NCBI GenBank assembly: GCA_016766635.1 | Contig: CP068473.1 | Location: forward strand, 492,673-556,672 | Direction: 5' to 3' | Origin: Candidatus Xiphinematobacter sp. | GTDB taxonomy: Bacteria; Verrucomicrobiota; Verrucomicrobiia; Chthoniobacterales; Xiphinematobacteraceae | Length of the DNA stretch: 64,000 nucleotides | Shown: piece by piece, positions 47,044-55,884 of the stretch | How positions within the stretch are numbered: the stretch's first letter is position 1 | Layout: each line of letters begins with the position of its first letter | Program-made: the position numbers and the translations under genes | The notes under the pieces: generated by a model | Databases searched by the model: none | What the model was told of the DNA's origin: nothing | What the model saw: the letters and a program-made list of their open reading frames with translations, nothing else

Positions 47044-49344
47044 CTAGAGATTCTCTCCAACAATTTGGACTTCTGTGTTGAGCTCGATCCCCCTTTTCTG
47101 CTTGGCAACAGCACAGATTTTCTTAATGAGGGTCAGAATTGCTTCTGCAGAAGCAGAGCCATCGTTGACGATAAAGTTGCCATGGATCTCGGAAATGCGC
47201 GCCCCGCCAATAAAAAAATTCTTCAAGCCGAGTTCCTCAATGAGCTTCCCTGCAGGTACCTCTCTGGGATTCTTGAAGATACAGCCGGCGCTAGCTGCAA
47301 TGGGCTGGGATTGACTTCTCTTTCTTTTTGACTCTCTTAGTCGGCGATTGATCTCCTCTGGAGAGGAAGCATAGCCCTGCAAGGTTGCAGAAAGAACGTA
47401 GTGATGAGCAAAGTCAGAAGCGTTACGGTAGCGGACGTTAAGTTCTGGAGGGGTCTTAAGCAGGATGTTGCCCTCTCGATCACAGCATCTGACACAAACA
47501 ACCTGATCAAAAAGCTGTACCTCCATTGCACCTGCATTCATTCGAAGTCCCCCTCCCAAACTCCCAGGGATTCCTTCCATCCACTCAAATCCTCCAATAC
47601 CAAAACGATGGGCCATGCAACTTATCTGCTTGAGACGCACTCCGGCACCCGCCACAATGTTGTGGCCGTGGAGTTGACTCTGAAGGAATTGTCCATGTCC
47701 AAGATGGACTACTACGCCAGGAACACCCCCATCCTTTACCAGGAGATTGGAACCTCTCCCAATCACCATGATTGGGATATTTTCGGAGAAGCAAAACTGC
47801 ACGAGGGCTATGAATCCTTCCTCTGTCTGGGGCTCAGCCCAGAATTGGGCCGGGCCCCCTACGCGGAGAGTGGTGTGTTTACTCATAGGCTCATAAAGTC
47901 GAATGGAGCCTGATCCCATAGCTGCAAGCAAGCGTTTACGCATTGTTAAATCTCTGGCCAAACGATCACTAGCTTCGCCAATATTTCCAGCGCCGAGGCT
48001 TATAACGAGATCTCCTGGAAGGAGATCTCCCCCTACTTGTTGGTGAATAGTAGCTACCGGGGTATGAGACTGAACATGGGGGTGTCCTGCTTCCCGCAGA
48101 GCCTCTACGATAGTTTGGCCGGAGACACCTGGGATTGGCTCTTCCCCGGCAGGGTAGACATCTGTCACCAGAACATGGTCAGCTCCATAAAATGCCGTGC
48201 CAAACTGTTTACGTAGCGCCTGTGTACGAGAGTAACGGTGCGGTTGAAACAAAGCGATTATCCTCTGAAATCCAAGGGACTGAGCAGTAGAAAGCGTAGC
48301 TTGGATCTCTGTCGGATGATGTCCATAGTCGTCTACTACCGCTTGCAGATTATCTCGAAACTTAATTTCGAAGCGGCGTTCTGCGCCACGAAAGGATTGG
48401 AGGGCCATTTTAATAAGCTCGAACGGCACTCCTAGCTCCAGCGCCAATGCAGTTACGGCGAGTGCATTAAGGGCATTGTGTCTTCCTGGAACATTTAGCT
48501 GCACATTACCAAGAAAGCTTTTACGGTAGCGGACTCCAAATCGGGTATGGACCCTGCCATTGCTACTGCCCGAAAAAAGCTCCATCCGATAGTCACAGGA
48601 AGCGCCTGTGCCATAGCAAATAGTTCTCGGATGAGATGTACAAATACGCTTCGCGCCAGTGTCATCCGCACAATAAAATGTCCAACCAGAAGTTTGAGAG
48701 ATCAAACGGAAAAAGACATCATCGATGGCATCTTGATTTTGATAGAAGTCAAGATGCTCCGGCTCGACGTTAAGTACGAGGGCATGCTCTGGAAAGTAAG
48801 TAGACAGACTGCCGTCGCTTTCATCTCCCTCAGCAACAAAATATTCACCTCTAGATTCCCATCGTGCGTTTGCTCCTAGAATGGGAATATTTGCCCCTAC
48901 ATAATGGCAAGGTTTTAGTCCACCCAGACGAAGAACATGCGTAGCCATAGCTGCAGTGGTAGTTTTTCCATGCATGCCACAAACCAGAATGCTTCTCTTA
49001 TGCATCATGATTGCCGCTAGCACATCTGCTCTTCTTGCTATAGGAATGCCGAGACGAACAGCTTCGTCCAACGCTACATTGCCGGGTTTAATTGCGGAAG
49101 ACTGTGCTACAAGATCTACTCCCCACACATGTTCTGCGCGGTGAGGAGTTTCAAATACTAATCCAGACTGACTCAGCTGCTGGACTTCAAGTGTGTCTAC
49201 CTTATCAGATCCACTAACGCGGTGGCCTAGGGCTAGAAGTAGGACCGCTAGCGCGCTCATGCCAGACCCGGCAACCCCTATGAGGTGGATACGAAGAGGT
49301 GTATCCACAAGAAGAATAGAGGCCAAGTGGCTTGCAGTGATCAT
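47044..49344 (-). CDS. murC: MurC-MurB fusion: UDP-MurNAc--alanine ligase and UDP-MurNAc dehydrogenase
   Basis: One 766-residue protein carries two enzymes of UDP-MurNAc-L-Ala synthesis. MurC fills about residues 1-460, with the N-terminal loop GVAGSGMSALA, P-loop GMHGKTTT (123-130) and C-terminal FQPHRYSRT. MurB (about 475-766) has the FAD-binding VIGRGSNLLV and IPGSLGGG segments, and YRNASDF. The MurB proton-donor position, usually Ser in GSxFKNP, is Cys (AGCIFKNP). The ATG at 49342-49344 overlaps the murG stop by 4 bases. MurB acts before MurC in the pathway, although it is placed second in the chain. Confidence 0.95.
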   Translation of the reverse strand: MITASHLASILLVDTPLRIHLIGVAGSGMSALAVLLLALGHRVSGSDKVDTLEVQQLSQSGLVFETPHRAEHVWGVDLVAQSSAIKPGNVALDEAVRLGIPIARRADVLAAIMMHKRSILVCGMHGKTTTAAMATHVLRLGGLKPCHYVGANIPILGANARWESRGEYFVAEGDESDGSLSTYFPEHALVLNVEPEHLDFYQNQDAIDDVFFRLISQTSGWTFYCADDTGAKRICTSHPRTICYGTGASCDYRMELFSGSSNGRVHTRFGVRYRKSFLGNVQLNVPGRHNALNALAVTALALELGVPFELIKMALQSFRGAERRFEIKFRDNLQAVVDDYGHHPTEIQATLSTAQSLGFQRIIALFQPHRYSRTQALRKQFGTAFYGADHVLVTDVYPAGEEPIPGVSGQTIVEALREAGHPHVQSHTPVATIHQQVGGDLLPGDLVISLGAGNIGEASDRLARDLTMRKRLLAAMGSGSIRLYEPMSKHTTLRVGGPAQFWAEPQTEEGFIALVQFCFSENIPIMVIGRGSNLLVKDGGVPGVVVHLGHGQFLQSQLHGHNIVAGAGVRLKQISCMAHRFGIGGFEWMEGIPGSLGGGLRMNAGAMEVQLFDQVVCVRCCDREGNILLKTPPELNVRYRNASDFAHHYVLSATLQGYASSPEEINRRLRESKRKRSQSQPIAASAGCIFKNPREVPAGKLIEELGLKNFFIGGARISEIHGNFIVNDGSASAEAILTLIKKICAVAKQKRGIELNTEVQIVGENL

Positions 49345-50426
49345 TCCCCGATCTTTTCTATTGTGGAGACAACTCGTTGGGAAGAATCGCGAGGAAATAC
49401 CTCCCTTGCACGTTGAGCCATACACTGTCTACGGCATTCATCGTTCAGCAAGTCCATGATGAGTCTAGTAAGGATTTCTGGAGTGGCATCCGACTCTAGA
49501 AGCATTTCTGCAGCGGTTGCACGGACAAAGACAGCAGCGTTACTCTCCTGATGGTTATCTCTTGCAAAGGGATATGGGATGAGCACACTGGCAAGGCCGA
49601 AATGTGAGATTTCGCTTAGGGTGGAGGCACCCGCCCGAGAAATGACGAGATCAGCGGAAGAGAAGACCTGTTCCATACGGTGGTGAAAGACGGCTACGTA
49701 GGCTGGAATGTTTTCCCGCGAGTAGTTCGCAGCCAGAGAGCAACCGTCCTCCCTTCCAACAAGGTGAATAATCTGGAGGTGCATGTTACGCAGCAGTGGA
49801 GCCGTATGGGAGAGAAGTTGATTAATGCTGGAAGCCCCCTGGCTACCACCAATCACTAAGAGTGTTTTCCGTAGAGGATCCAAGTGGAGGTCGGTAAGAG
49901 CCTGTGCGCGGGGGATACGTCTGGTGAGAGTCATTCGTATGGGAATTCCTGTTACTGTGCACTCCACTCTGGGAAAATGGGCTCTACATTCTGCAAATCC
50001 TAATAGCACATGGGAAGCGAGTTTCGCACCTAACCGATTGGCTCTTCCAGGAATGGAATTAGACTCATGAACACAGGAGAGGATCCCAGCCACTCTGGCA
50101 GTGACGACCAAAGCCGCAGAAGTGCTTCCCCCCATGCCTAAAACCACTCTTGGTTGGTAGTGGACGAGTATCCTATTGCATTTTGCAAGGCTCTTCCAAG
50201 CAAACCGTAAAAACTGGATGAATGTCGGAGAAAGAGCAGAAGGAAAACTAATCGGAGGTAGTTTTTCGACTAAAAATTCCGAATGTGCCTGCAAGGCAAC
50301 GGAATCAATTTTTTTCTCTGAAATTAATAAAAGGACCTCGTGGTTACGCTCACTTAGAGCTTTAGCAACAGCAAGACCTGGAAATAGATGGCCACCTGAC
50401 CCTCCGCATGCAATTGCAATTTTCAT
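49341..50426 (-). CDS. murG: UDP-GlcNAc:lipid I N-acetylglucosaminyltransferase MurG
   Basis: MurG adds GlcNAc to lipid I to form lipid II on the inner face of the membrane. From the ATG at 50424-50426 it has 361 residues and begins with the family signature IAIACGGSGGHLFPGLA. GGSQGASSIN and ISRAGASTLSE, the UDP-GlcNAc-binding motifs, follow. The frame is open for 37 more codons into ftsW, but those residues do not resemble MurG. The start lies 5 bases after the ftsW stop. Confidence 0.95.
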   Translation of the reverse strand: MKIAIACGGSGGHLFPGLAVAKALSERNHEVLLLISEKKIDSVALQAHSEFLVEKLPPISFPSALSPTFIQFLRFAWKSLAKCNRILVHYQPRVVLGMGGSTSAALVVTARVAGILSCVHESNSIPGRANRLGAKLASHVLLGFAECRAHFPRVECTVTGIPIRMTLTRRIPRAQALTDLHLDPLRKTLLVIGGSQGASSINQLLSHTAPLLRNMHLQIIHLVGREDGCSLAANYSRENIPAYVAVFHHRMEQVFSSADLVISRAGASTLSEISHFGLASVLIPYPFARDNHQESNAAVFVRATAAEMLLESDATPEILTRLIMDLLNDECRRQCMAQRAREVFPRDSSQRVVSTIEKIGE

Positions 50427-50431
50427 CCGGT

Positions 50432-51580
50432 TCAACCTTTTGTAGGCGCGTGAGTGTCTAGAAGGTATGAGGATGCAGAAGAAACGGGATGGCCCATGCG
50501 GTAGATATTTAACAGAATGCCCACTATGAAGAGACAAATAGTCATGTTAGACCCACCATAACTGATAAACGGCAAGGGCATTCCCTTGTTAGGCAATAGG
50601 GAAATGGAAACACCTATGTTGATCATTGCTTGAAGGGTGATGAGCACAGTCAGTCCAAACCCAAGAAGGACTCCAAAGAAATCCCTAGAATTGAAAGAAA
50701 TCAGTGCTCCACATAAGAAGATGAGAAGATAGCAAAAGATAATTGTAAGTGTCGCAATAAGGCCGAGCTCTTCCCCAATCATAGCAAAGATGAAATCTGT
50801 GTGAGCATAGGGGAGATAAGAATACTTTTGCCGGCCTTCTCCCAGCCCCAACCCTGTAATCCCACCAGAACCAAAGGCAATGAGAGCCTGCCATTGTTGC
50901 AATCCTTCATCCAAACGATATTGTTCGGGATGCAAGAACGCCGTTAGACGACCAGCCCGTTCACGGATGTGAGTAGCACTGTAGAGAACTACACCTAATC
51001 CGGCGATGGCGAGCGGTACCAACCGGTAGAGGCTAATCCCGGCTGCAAACATGACGAGAAACGCTGTACCGAGAATGAGCACGGTGGTCCCTAAATCTAC
51101 TTCATTGGCAATCAGTGCTGTTGGAATGCCAGCAATGACTGCTGGAAAGATAAAACCTGCAAGCAAATTGTCGGAACGGTGCCTGAATTTAGAGAACCAT
51201 CTGGCTAAAAAAATTGCTACTGCCAATTTGCCGATTTCGCTAGGCTGGAACGTTACAATTCGTAGATTGATCCACCGCCAAGAACCGTTAATTTTTATCC
51301 CAACTGGAGGGATAAAACACAGCACCAATAGAAGCGTCCCCCCCACTAGCCAGATCCACCATGTTCTTCCCCACCAATGGTAATTTACTAGGGAAGCTGC
51401 CACACAAAGCATTATCCCAATCACCAACCATAAGAGCTGCCGCCTAACAAAGTAGTACATATCTCCGCAACTCTCTTTAGAAAAGGCGCTTGTGCTAAAC
51501 AGCACAATGATTCCCAGCACCAACAACACTGCGACCGCGGTAAGCAGGATGTATACGCTGTGTTTGTGCAAGAAGTACAC
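50432..51580 (-). CDS. ftsW: SEDS peptidoglycan polymerase FtsW
   Basis: FtsW polymerises glycan strands at the septum together with the class B PBP FtsI. The 382-residue protein has about ten membrane helices and the SEDS motifs FQPSEIGKLAVAIFLARW, ANEVDLGTTVLI (with the expected catalytic Asp) and NKGMPLPFISYGGSNM. The GTG start is preceded by about 135 bases without a gene, after the small membrane protein. Placement inside the dcw cluster favours FtsW over RodA. Confidence 0.95.
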   Translation of the reverse strand: MYFLHKHSVYILLTAVAVLLVLGIIVLFSTSAFSKESCGDMYYFVRRQLLWLVIGIMLCVAASLVNYHWWGRTWWIWLVGGTLLLVLCFIPPVGIKINGSWRWINLRIVTFQPSEIGKLAVAIFLARWFSKFRHRSDNLLAGFIFPAVIAGIPTALIANEVDLGTTVLILGTAFLVMFAAGISLYRLVPLAIAGLGVVLYSATHIRERAGRLTAFLHPEQYRLDEGLQQWQALIAFGSGGITGLGLGEGRQKYSYLPYAHTDFIFAMIGEELGLIATLTIIFCYLLIFLCGALISFNSRDFFGVLLGFGLTVLITLQAMINIGVSISLLPNKGMPLPFISYGGSNMTICLFIVGILLNIYRMGHPVSSASSYLLDTHAPTKG

Positions 51581-51715
51581 GGCAAGGAGAAGGTGTTCTA
51601 GCGCCTCAGTATGTGTGCCTTATTTTGTGACAGCTTAAAACAAAAAGCAGAATCCAGCCTGACTTTTAGGAAGAGGAGCACAGAACGGCCAAAAGAAGTT
51701 ACAGTCAGGAAGGTT

Positions 51716-52051
51716 TCATCCACCCCCGTCGGGCAGGGCGTGATAGAGGTAACTTGCAGCCGCCCCCTGCGGTACCTCTCTAGGCCTAGTATGATAGTCA
51801 AAGAAGAGGCAGACCCCGACAACAAGGATGAAATGGAGGGCAAGTATCACGAAAAAAATGCGTGTGAGTCTTAAATTATTTGCAAGTCCTGAGCTATTTT
51901 CTTTCTTTCCGTACTGGCCTTGCTCGTCTGGATTAGATGCCGCTAGACGTAAAGAGTCTACTCTCTCTTCAAAAAAATGAGTAGGTGTCCGGCACGACTG
52001 TAAGCGGGTAAACACTCTTGACTCTATCATTCGGGATAGCGGATTCGTCAT
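51716..52051 (-). CDS. Uncharacterised small bitopic membrane protein in the dcw cluster
   Basis: The ATG at 52049-52051 overlaps the murD stop in an ATGA arrangement, like other junctions of this cluster, which argues that it is real. The 111-residue product has about 65 mostly charged cytoplasmic residues (HFFEERVDSLRLAASNPDEQ region), one strong membrane helix (FFVILALHFILVVGVCLFF) and a short periplasmic tail (YHTRPREVPQG). No domain was recognised. FtsL and FtsQ candidates exist elsewhere in the cluster, so it is not simply one of those. It might be a truncated version of a longer envelope protein or an additional divisome component. Confidence 0.65.
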   Translation of the reverse strand: MTNPLSRMIESRVFTRLQSCRTPTHFFEERVDSLRLAASNPDEQGQYGKKENSSGLANNLRLTRIFFVILALHFILVVGVCLFFDYHTRPREVPQGAAASYLYHALPDGGG

Positions 52052-53364
52052 TGTCCTGGCAGGGCGTAAACAAGCTGCTTGAAGCATCTTCCGCGTTCTT
52101 CGTAACTAGAGAACATATCAGTGGAAGAAGTTCCAGGCGAAAACAGAACGATGTCACCTGGAGAAGAGAGTCTATTCGCTGAATAGACAGCCTCTTCCAG
52201 GGTTTCTGAGACTTTGGAAGGCGTAGCTTGCCAGGAAGCTGCGATGCGGTAGCGCATTTCTCCAATAAGTATGGCCACTTTCACCCTCTCCCTTATCAAG
52301 GGGGCAAGGATATCGAACTCAAATCCCTTGTCTTTTCCCCCTGCAATGAGGACCAGGGGGGCAGTTTGGGACTGGATAGCCTTTTCTAAGGCATCAAGGT
52401 TGGTGGATTTAGAGTCATTAATCCAGCAAGTATCATCTCGTCGGCAGACAAATTCACAACGGTGCTCGAGTGGTGAGTATAGACAAGCTGCGCGTGCCAT
52501 CTCTCCAAATGAGAGGCCAAGGCAATAGCCTGTTGCCAATGCAGCCATGAGATTTTCGGCATTGTGGTTACCATGGAGGGAAGTACGACCTTGATCTAGT
52601 ATGGGAGTGCCTCGGAAGAGAATCTGAGACCCTTTCTTAGTAAAGTCTGCGGTGAGGTCCCCGGCACTGAAAGTGATCGACTGTGCTACAAGATCAGGAA
52701 GACTTGCCCTGGCGTTTACCACAGCAAAATCCTTCGGAGTTTGGTTGAGAAAAATGCGAAGCTTAGCTTGACGATATTCCTCCATGCTGTGGTATCGATC
52801 CAGGTGATTCCAACTGAGATTCAACCATACGGCGACGTGAGGGCGAAAACTGCGAATAGTCTCCAGCTGGAAGGAGCTCGCTTCTACTATTACAGTATGT
52901 AGATTAGCGTGAGGCCTGGCGACAATTTCAGAAAATGGGGGTCCGATGTTCCCGCAGGCGTTGGAGAAAAGTCCGCAGGAATTGAGTAGGGTTTCTATTA
53001 GCTTGGCGGTGGTACTCTTCCCGTTGGTTCCTGTAACAGCAATGACAGGAACTCGACACTTCCAAAAAGCTAATTCAATCTCGCCGACGATGGGAATTTG
53101 CTTGCGCAGAATGTTCTGTGCAATCGGACTTGCTAGCTTGATGCCTGGACTCAGCACACAAAGGTCGTAGGAGGCAGGATCAGCATCTGCCTCTACCCCA
53201 AGGATAAAGGCTACCCCTTCTTTAGAGAGGGTCTGGGTGCGGGTACATACTGACCTACAAGCAGAGCTATCGAGACCGGTAACTAACCAGCCGTGGGTAT
53301 GCAACAGTCTCGCAGCTGCTTCCCCGCTGCGTCCTATTCCCAAGACGGCTGCTTTTTTTCTCAT
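52048..53364 (-). CDS. murD: UDP-MurNAc-L-alanine--D-glutamate ligase
   Basis: MurD adds D-glutamate, supplied by MurI, to UDP-MurNAc-L-Ala. The 438-residue protein has the N-terminal VLGIGRSGEAAARLL Rossmann loop, the ATP-binding P-loop GTNGKST (about 114-120), central LNLSWNHLDRY and C-terminal LIAGGKDKGFEF and LFSPGTSSTDMF. The ATG at 53364 follows a TTG in the same frame by one codon. It lies 13 bases after the mraY stop. Confidence 0.96.
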   Translation of the reverse strand: MRKKAAVLGIGRSGEAAARLLHTHGWLVTGLDSSACRSVCTRTQTLSKEGVAFILGVEADADPASYDLCVLSPGIKLASPIAQNILRKQIPIVGEIELAFWKCRVPVIAVTGTNGKSTTAKLIETLLNSCGLFSNACGNIGPPFSEIVARPHANLHTVIVEASSFQLETIRSFRPHVAVWLNLSWNHLDRYHSMEEYRQAKLRIFLNQTPKDFAVVNARASLPDLVAQSITFSAGDLTADFTKKGSQILFRGTPILDQGRTSLHGNHNAENLMAALATGYCLGLSFGEMARAACLYSPLEHRCEFVCRRDDTCWINDSKSTNLDALEKAIQSQTAPLVLIAGGKDKGFEFDILAPLIRERVKVAILIGEMRYRIAASWQATPSKVSETLEEAVYSANRLSSPGDIVLFSPGTSSTDMFSSYEERGRCFKQLVYALPGQ

Positions 53365-53377
53365 CAAAGATGGGGTC

Positions 53378-54514
53378 TTACCGTAGCCTCAGGATGGCTA
53401 GCCCGAGTAGGGAAAATAGGACCGACATTATCCAAAATCGGACAATAACAGTACTTTCCTTCCAGCCACAGAGCTCAAAGTGGTGATGTAGTGGGGACAT
53501 TTTAATAAGGCGTCTTCCACTAAGTTTAAAGCTTGCCACCTGAAGAATGACCGACAACGTCTCTATGACAAAGGTTCCCCCGACAATGACAAGAAGAAGC
53601 TCTTGTTTGCAGCAGATGGCAGTTATTCCAAGAACCCCCCCCATGGCAAGAGAACCTGTGTCCCCCATAAACATATAAGCGGGATGGCAGTTCCACCAAA
53701 GGAAACCAAGACAGGAGCCAAATAGAGCCATGCAAAGCACACTCAATTCTCCGGAGCAAGGGACGAACGGAACTCGTAAGTAGGAGGCAATTTTGCAATC
53801 TCCGGCAACGTAGGATAGAATCCCGTAGGAAGCTGCTACGGTAGCTGTGCAACCAACGGCCAATCCATCCAATCCATCTGTAAGATTCACAGCATTAGAA
53901 GCTCCCACGATAACTAGTGGGTAGATACAAAAGGCAAGCCATCCAAGGTGGAGAATAATTGGATCCCTGAAGAAGGGAAGATGGATATAGAGCTGTTGGA
54001 AAAGCGTGTTCGACTGAGGACCAAGGAGCAAAAAGAGAATCACGGCCGCGGAGAGTAGACACTGTAGTCCGAACTTAAAGCGGCTGCTAATACCAGTGGA
54101 AGAACGGTGGATAACCTTCAGGTAATCGTCCACAAATCCCAAAGAGGCTAAATAAATCATGGAAAGAATGACCAACCACACAAAGGGATTTGGAAGACGA
54201 GCCCAAAGCAGGGAGGAGGTAATAGTGGCACCCAGTGGAAGGATCCCTCCCATTGTGGGAGTGCCTCTCTTTTCCCTATGTAATTCAAACAATTTATGAG
54301 TCTCCCCCTGGGTGCGGATAGGTTGATCAAATCCGAGGGAAATAAGTTGGCGAACGACAAGATTTCCAAAAATTAGGGATAGGAGAAAAGCTGTGATAGA
54401 GGCACCAACGGCACGGAAAGTGATGTCTTGAAAGGCATGAAATTCCTTAAGAAGATTCCACTCAATGCCGCGCATTCTTGCCCACTCGCTAATTCCGAAG
54501 AAATAGTAAAGCAT
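53378..54514 (-). CDS. mraY: Phospho-MurNAc-pentapeptide transferase
   Basis: MraY attaches phospho-MurNAc-pentapeptide to undecaprenyl phosphate, making lipid I. From the ATG at 54512-54514 it has 378 residues and about ten membrane helices. Motifs are GTPTMGG, the catalytic FVDDYLKV, NLTDGLDGLA, the MGDTGSLAMGG loop and the terminal KMSPLHHHFELCGW His-rich segment. The frame opens earlier at a TTG inside murF (54535), but MLYYFFGISEW matches the family N-terminus. The start is 7 bases past the murF stop. Confidence 0.96.
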   Translation of the reverse strand: MLYYFFGISEWARMRGIEWNLLKEFHAFQDITFRAVGASITAFLLSLIFGNLVVRQLISLGFDQPIRTQGETHKLFELHREKRGTPTMGGILPLGATITSSLLWARLPNPFVWLVILSMIYLASLGFVDDYLKVIHRSSTGISSRFKFGLQCLLSAAVILFLLLGPQSNTLFQQLYIHLPFFRDPIILHLGWLAFCIYPLVIVGASNAVNLTDGLDGLAVGCTATVAASYGILSYVAGDCKIASYLRVPFVPCSGELSVLCMALFGSCLGFLWWNCHPAYMFMGDTGSLAMGGVLGITAICCKQELLLVIVGGTFVIETLSVILQVASFKLSGRRLIKMSPLHHHFELCGWKESTVIVRFWIMSVLFSLLGLAILRLR

Positions 54515-54521
54515 GGACTGG

Positions 54522-55883
54522 CTAGTACTGCTCAATGATGCGGCTCATGCATGCTGAATTACTTCCTTTGACCAAGACCATATCTCCAGGACTTGTTATG
54601 CTGCCTAGGAATTCTGCTGCGGCAGAAGTGTCCGAAATGTGGAAGACTTTTCGCACCCCTCCCTTTTTTGCCGCCTCGACAAGCGGTAGAGTTTCTTCCC
54701 CAACCGCTACCAGAGCATCTATAAGGGATACTGCTGCCGCTTGGGCTATTTTTTGATATCCCCTCTTCGCATAGGTCCCCAACTCATCCATTTTTCCAAG
54801 GATGGCAAAGCGACGACCCTTACATGGGGTTTCAGAGAGAGCATTAAGGGCGGCTACCATTGAATCTGGATTAGCATTATAGCCGTCATCTAGGAATTGA
54901 ACATTGCGCCTGACTTGCAGTTGTGGGCGACAGTGCAGTAGAGGAGCACGACTCAGTTCCTTCGCCCCTTCAGGAATGGAAATGCCTAGCTCAAGACCAA
55001 CCGCCAGGGCGAATAGGGCGCCCATTACTATGTGTCTTCCAGGAAGACTTAATGTAACGGAAGCGCGCTGTCCAAAACTGTGTGCGATAAAGCGGGTCCC
55101 GTTGGAAAGAACTTCAATATTTGAAGCAGTGACTGAACCAGAGCTTAATCCGACAAAAAGAGTGCGGATTGGTGAGGAGGAAGCCAGTTTTTCAGAAAAA
55201 TCGTCTTCCGCGGGAAGAATTAGCGTGCCGTCTGGCGCAATTTGGTGGATCAGGTTCTCTTTCTCTGCTGCAATTGCCTCGCGCGACCCCATATTTGCGA
55301 TATGGGCAACTCCAATATTGGTGATAATGCCGATCTGAGGGCGAGCCAGTTTGGCCAATGGAAGGATTTCCCCGCGGTGGTTCATGCCAATTTCCCAAAC
55401 TGCTACATTGTGAGCAGAAGAAGTAGCCAGAATACTAAGCGGTAACCCGATATGGTTGTTGAGATTACCCTGTGTGTGTGAAACAGTGAGCCGTCTCTCT
55501 AGGACTCTGGAAGTGAGTTCCTTGGTGGTTGTCTTGCCGTTGCTTCCGGTAATACAAACTACTCTTGGCGTGATCCTACCTCGCCAACTTTTAGCGAGAT
55601 GCTGTAGCGCTACTAGCGAATTTGGAACGAGAATGACAGCCAGCTTGGAGTTGACGGGTAGTGCGAAAGAGGATTCCGCGATTACAGCACTGGCACCACG
55701 TGCTTCCGCTTGAGCTAGAAACTGGTTTCCGTCAAAGCGGGCACCACGTAATGCAATGTAGATATCGCCTGGTTGCAGTATACGGGTGTCTTTAGAAAGT
55801 CGACTGACAAGACACTGGGGGTTTCCCCTTAGCAGCACACCCCCGCACATCTCTGCGACTTCTCTGACAGTACAGGTGTCCAT
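54522..55883 (-). CDS. murF: UDP-MurNAc-tripeptide--D-Ala-D-Ala ligase
   Basis: MurF adds the D-Ala-D-Ala made by Ddl. The 453-residue protein has the N-terminal uridine-binding domain (DTRILQPGDIYIALRG), the P-loop GSNGKTTT (about 109-116), AVWEIGMNHRGEI, and the C-terminal domain with DDGYNANPDSM and ILGKMDELG. The ATG lies one base past the murE stop; the frame extends 11 codons further up into murE. It is transcribed between murE and mraY. Confidence 0.96.
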   Translation of the reverse strand: MDTCTVREVAEMCGGVLLRGNPQCLVSRLSKDTRILQPGDIYIALRGARFDGNQFLAQAEARGASAVIAESSFALPVNSKLAVILVPNSLVALQHLAKSWRGRITPRVVCITGSNGKTTTKELTSRVLERRLTVSHTQGNLNNHIGLPLSILATSSAHNVAVWEIGMNHRGEILPLAKLARPQIGIITNIGVAHIANMGSREAIAAEKENLIHQIAPDGTLILPAEDDFSEKLASSSPIRTLFVGLSSGSVTASNIEVLSNGTRFIAHSFGQRASVTLSLPGRHIVMGALFALAVGLELGISIPEGAKELSRAPLLHCRPQLQVRRNVQFLDDGYNANPDSMVAALNALSETPCKGRRFAILGKMDELGTYAKRGYQKIAQAAAVSLIDALVAVGEETLPLVEAAKKGGVRKVFHISDTSAAAEFLGSITSPGDMVLVKGSNSACMSRIIEQY

Positions 55884-55884
55884 T

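Noticed and set aside
49345-49425. 27 extra N-terminal codons for MurC
   Set aside because: They lie inside murG and do not resemble MurC; the ATG overlapping the murG stop is the better start.
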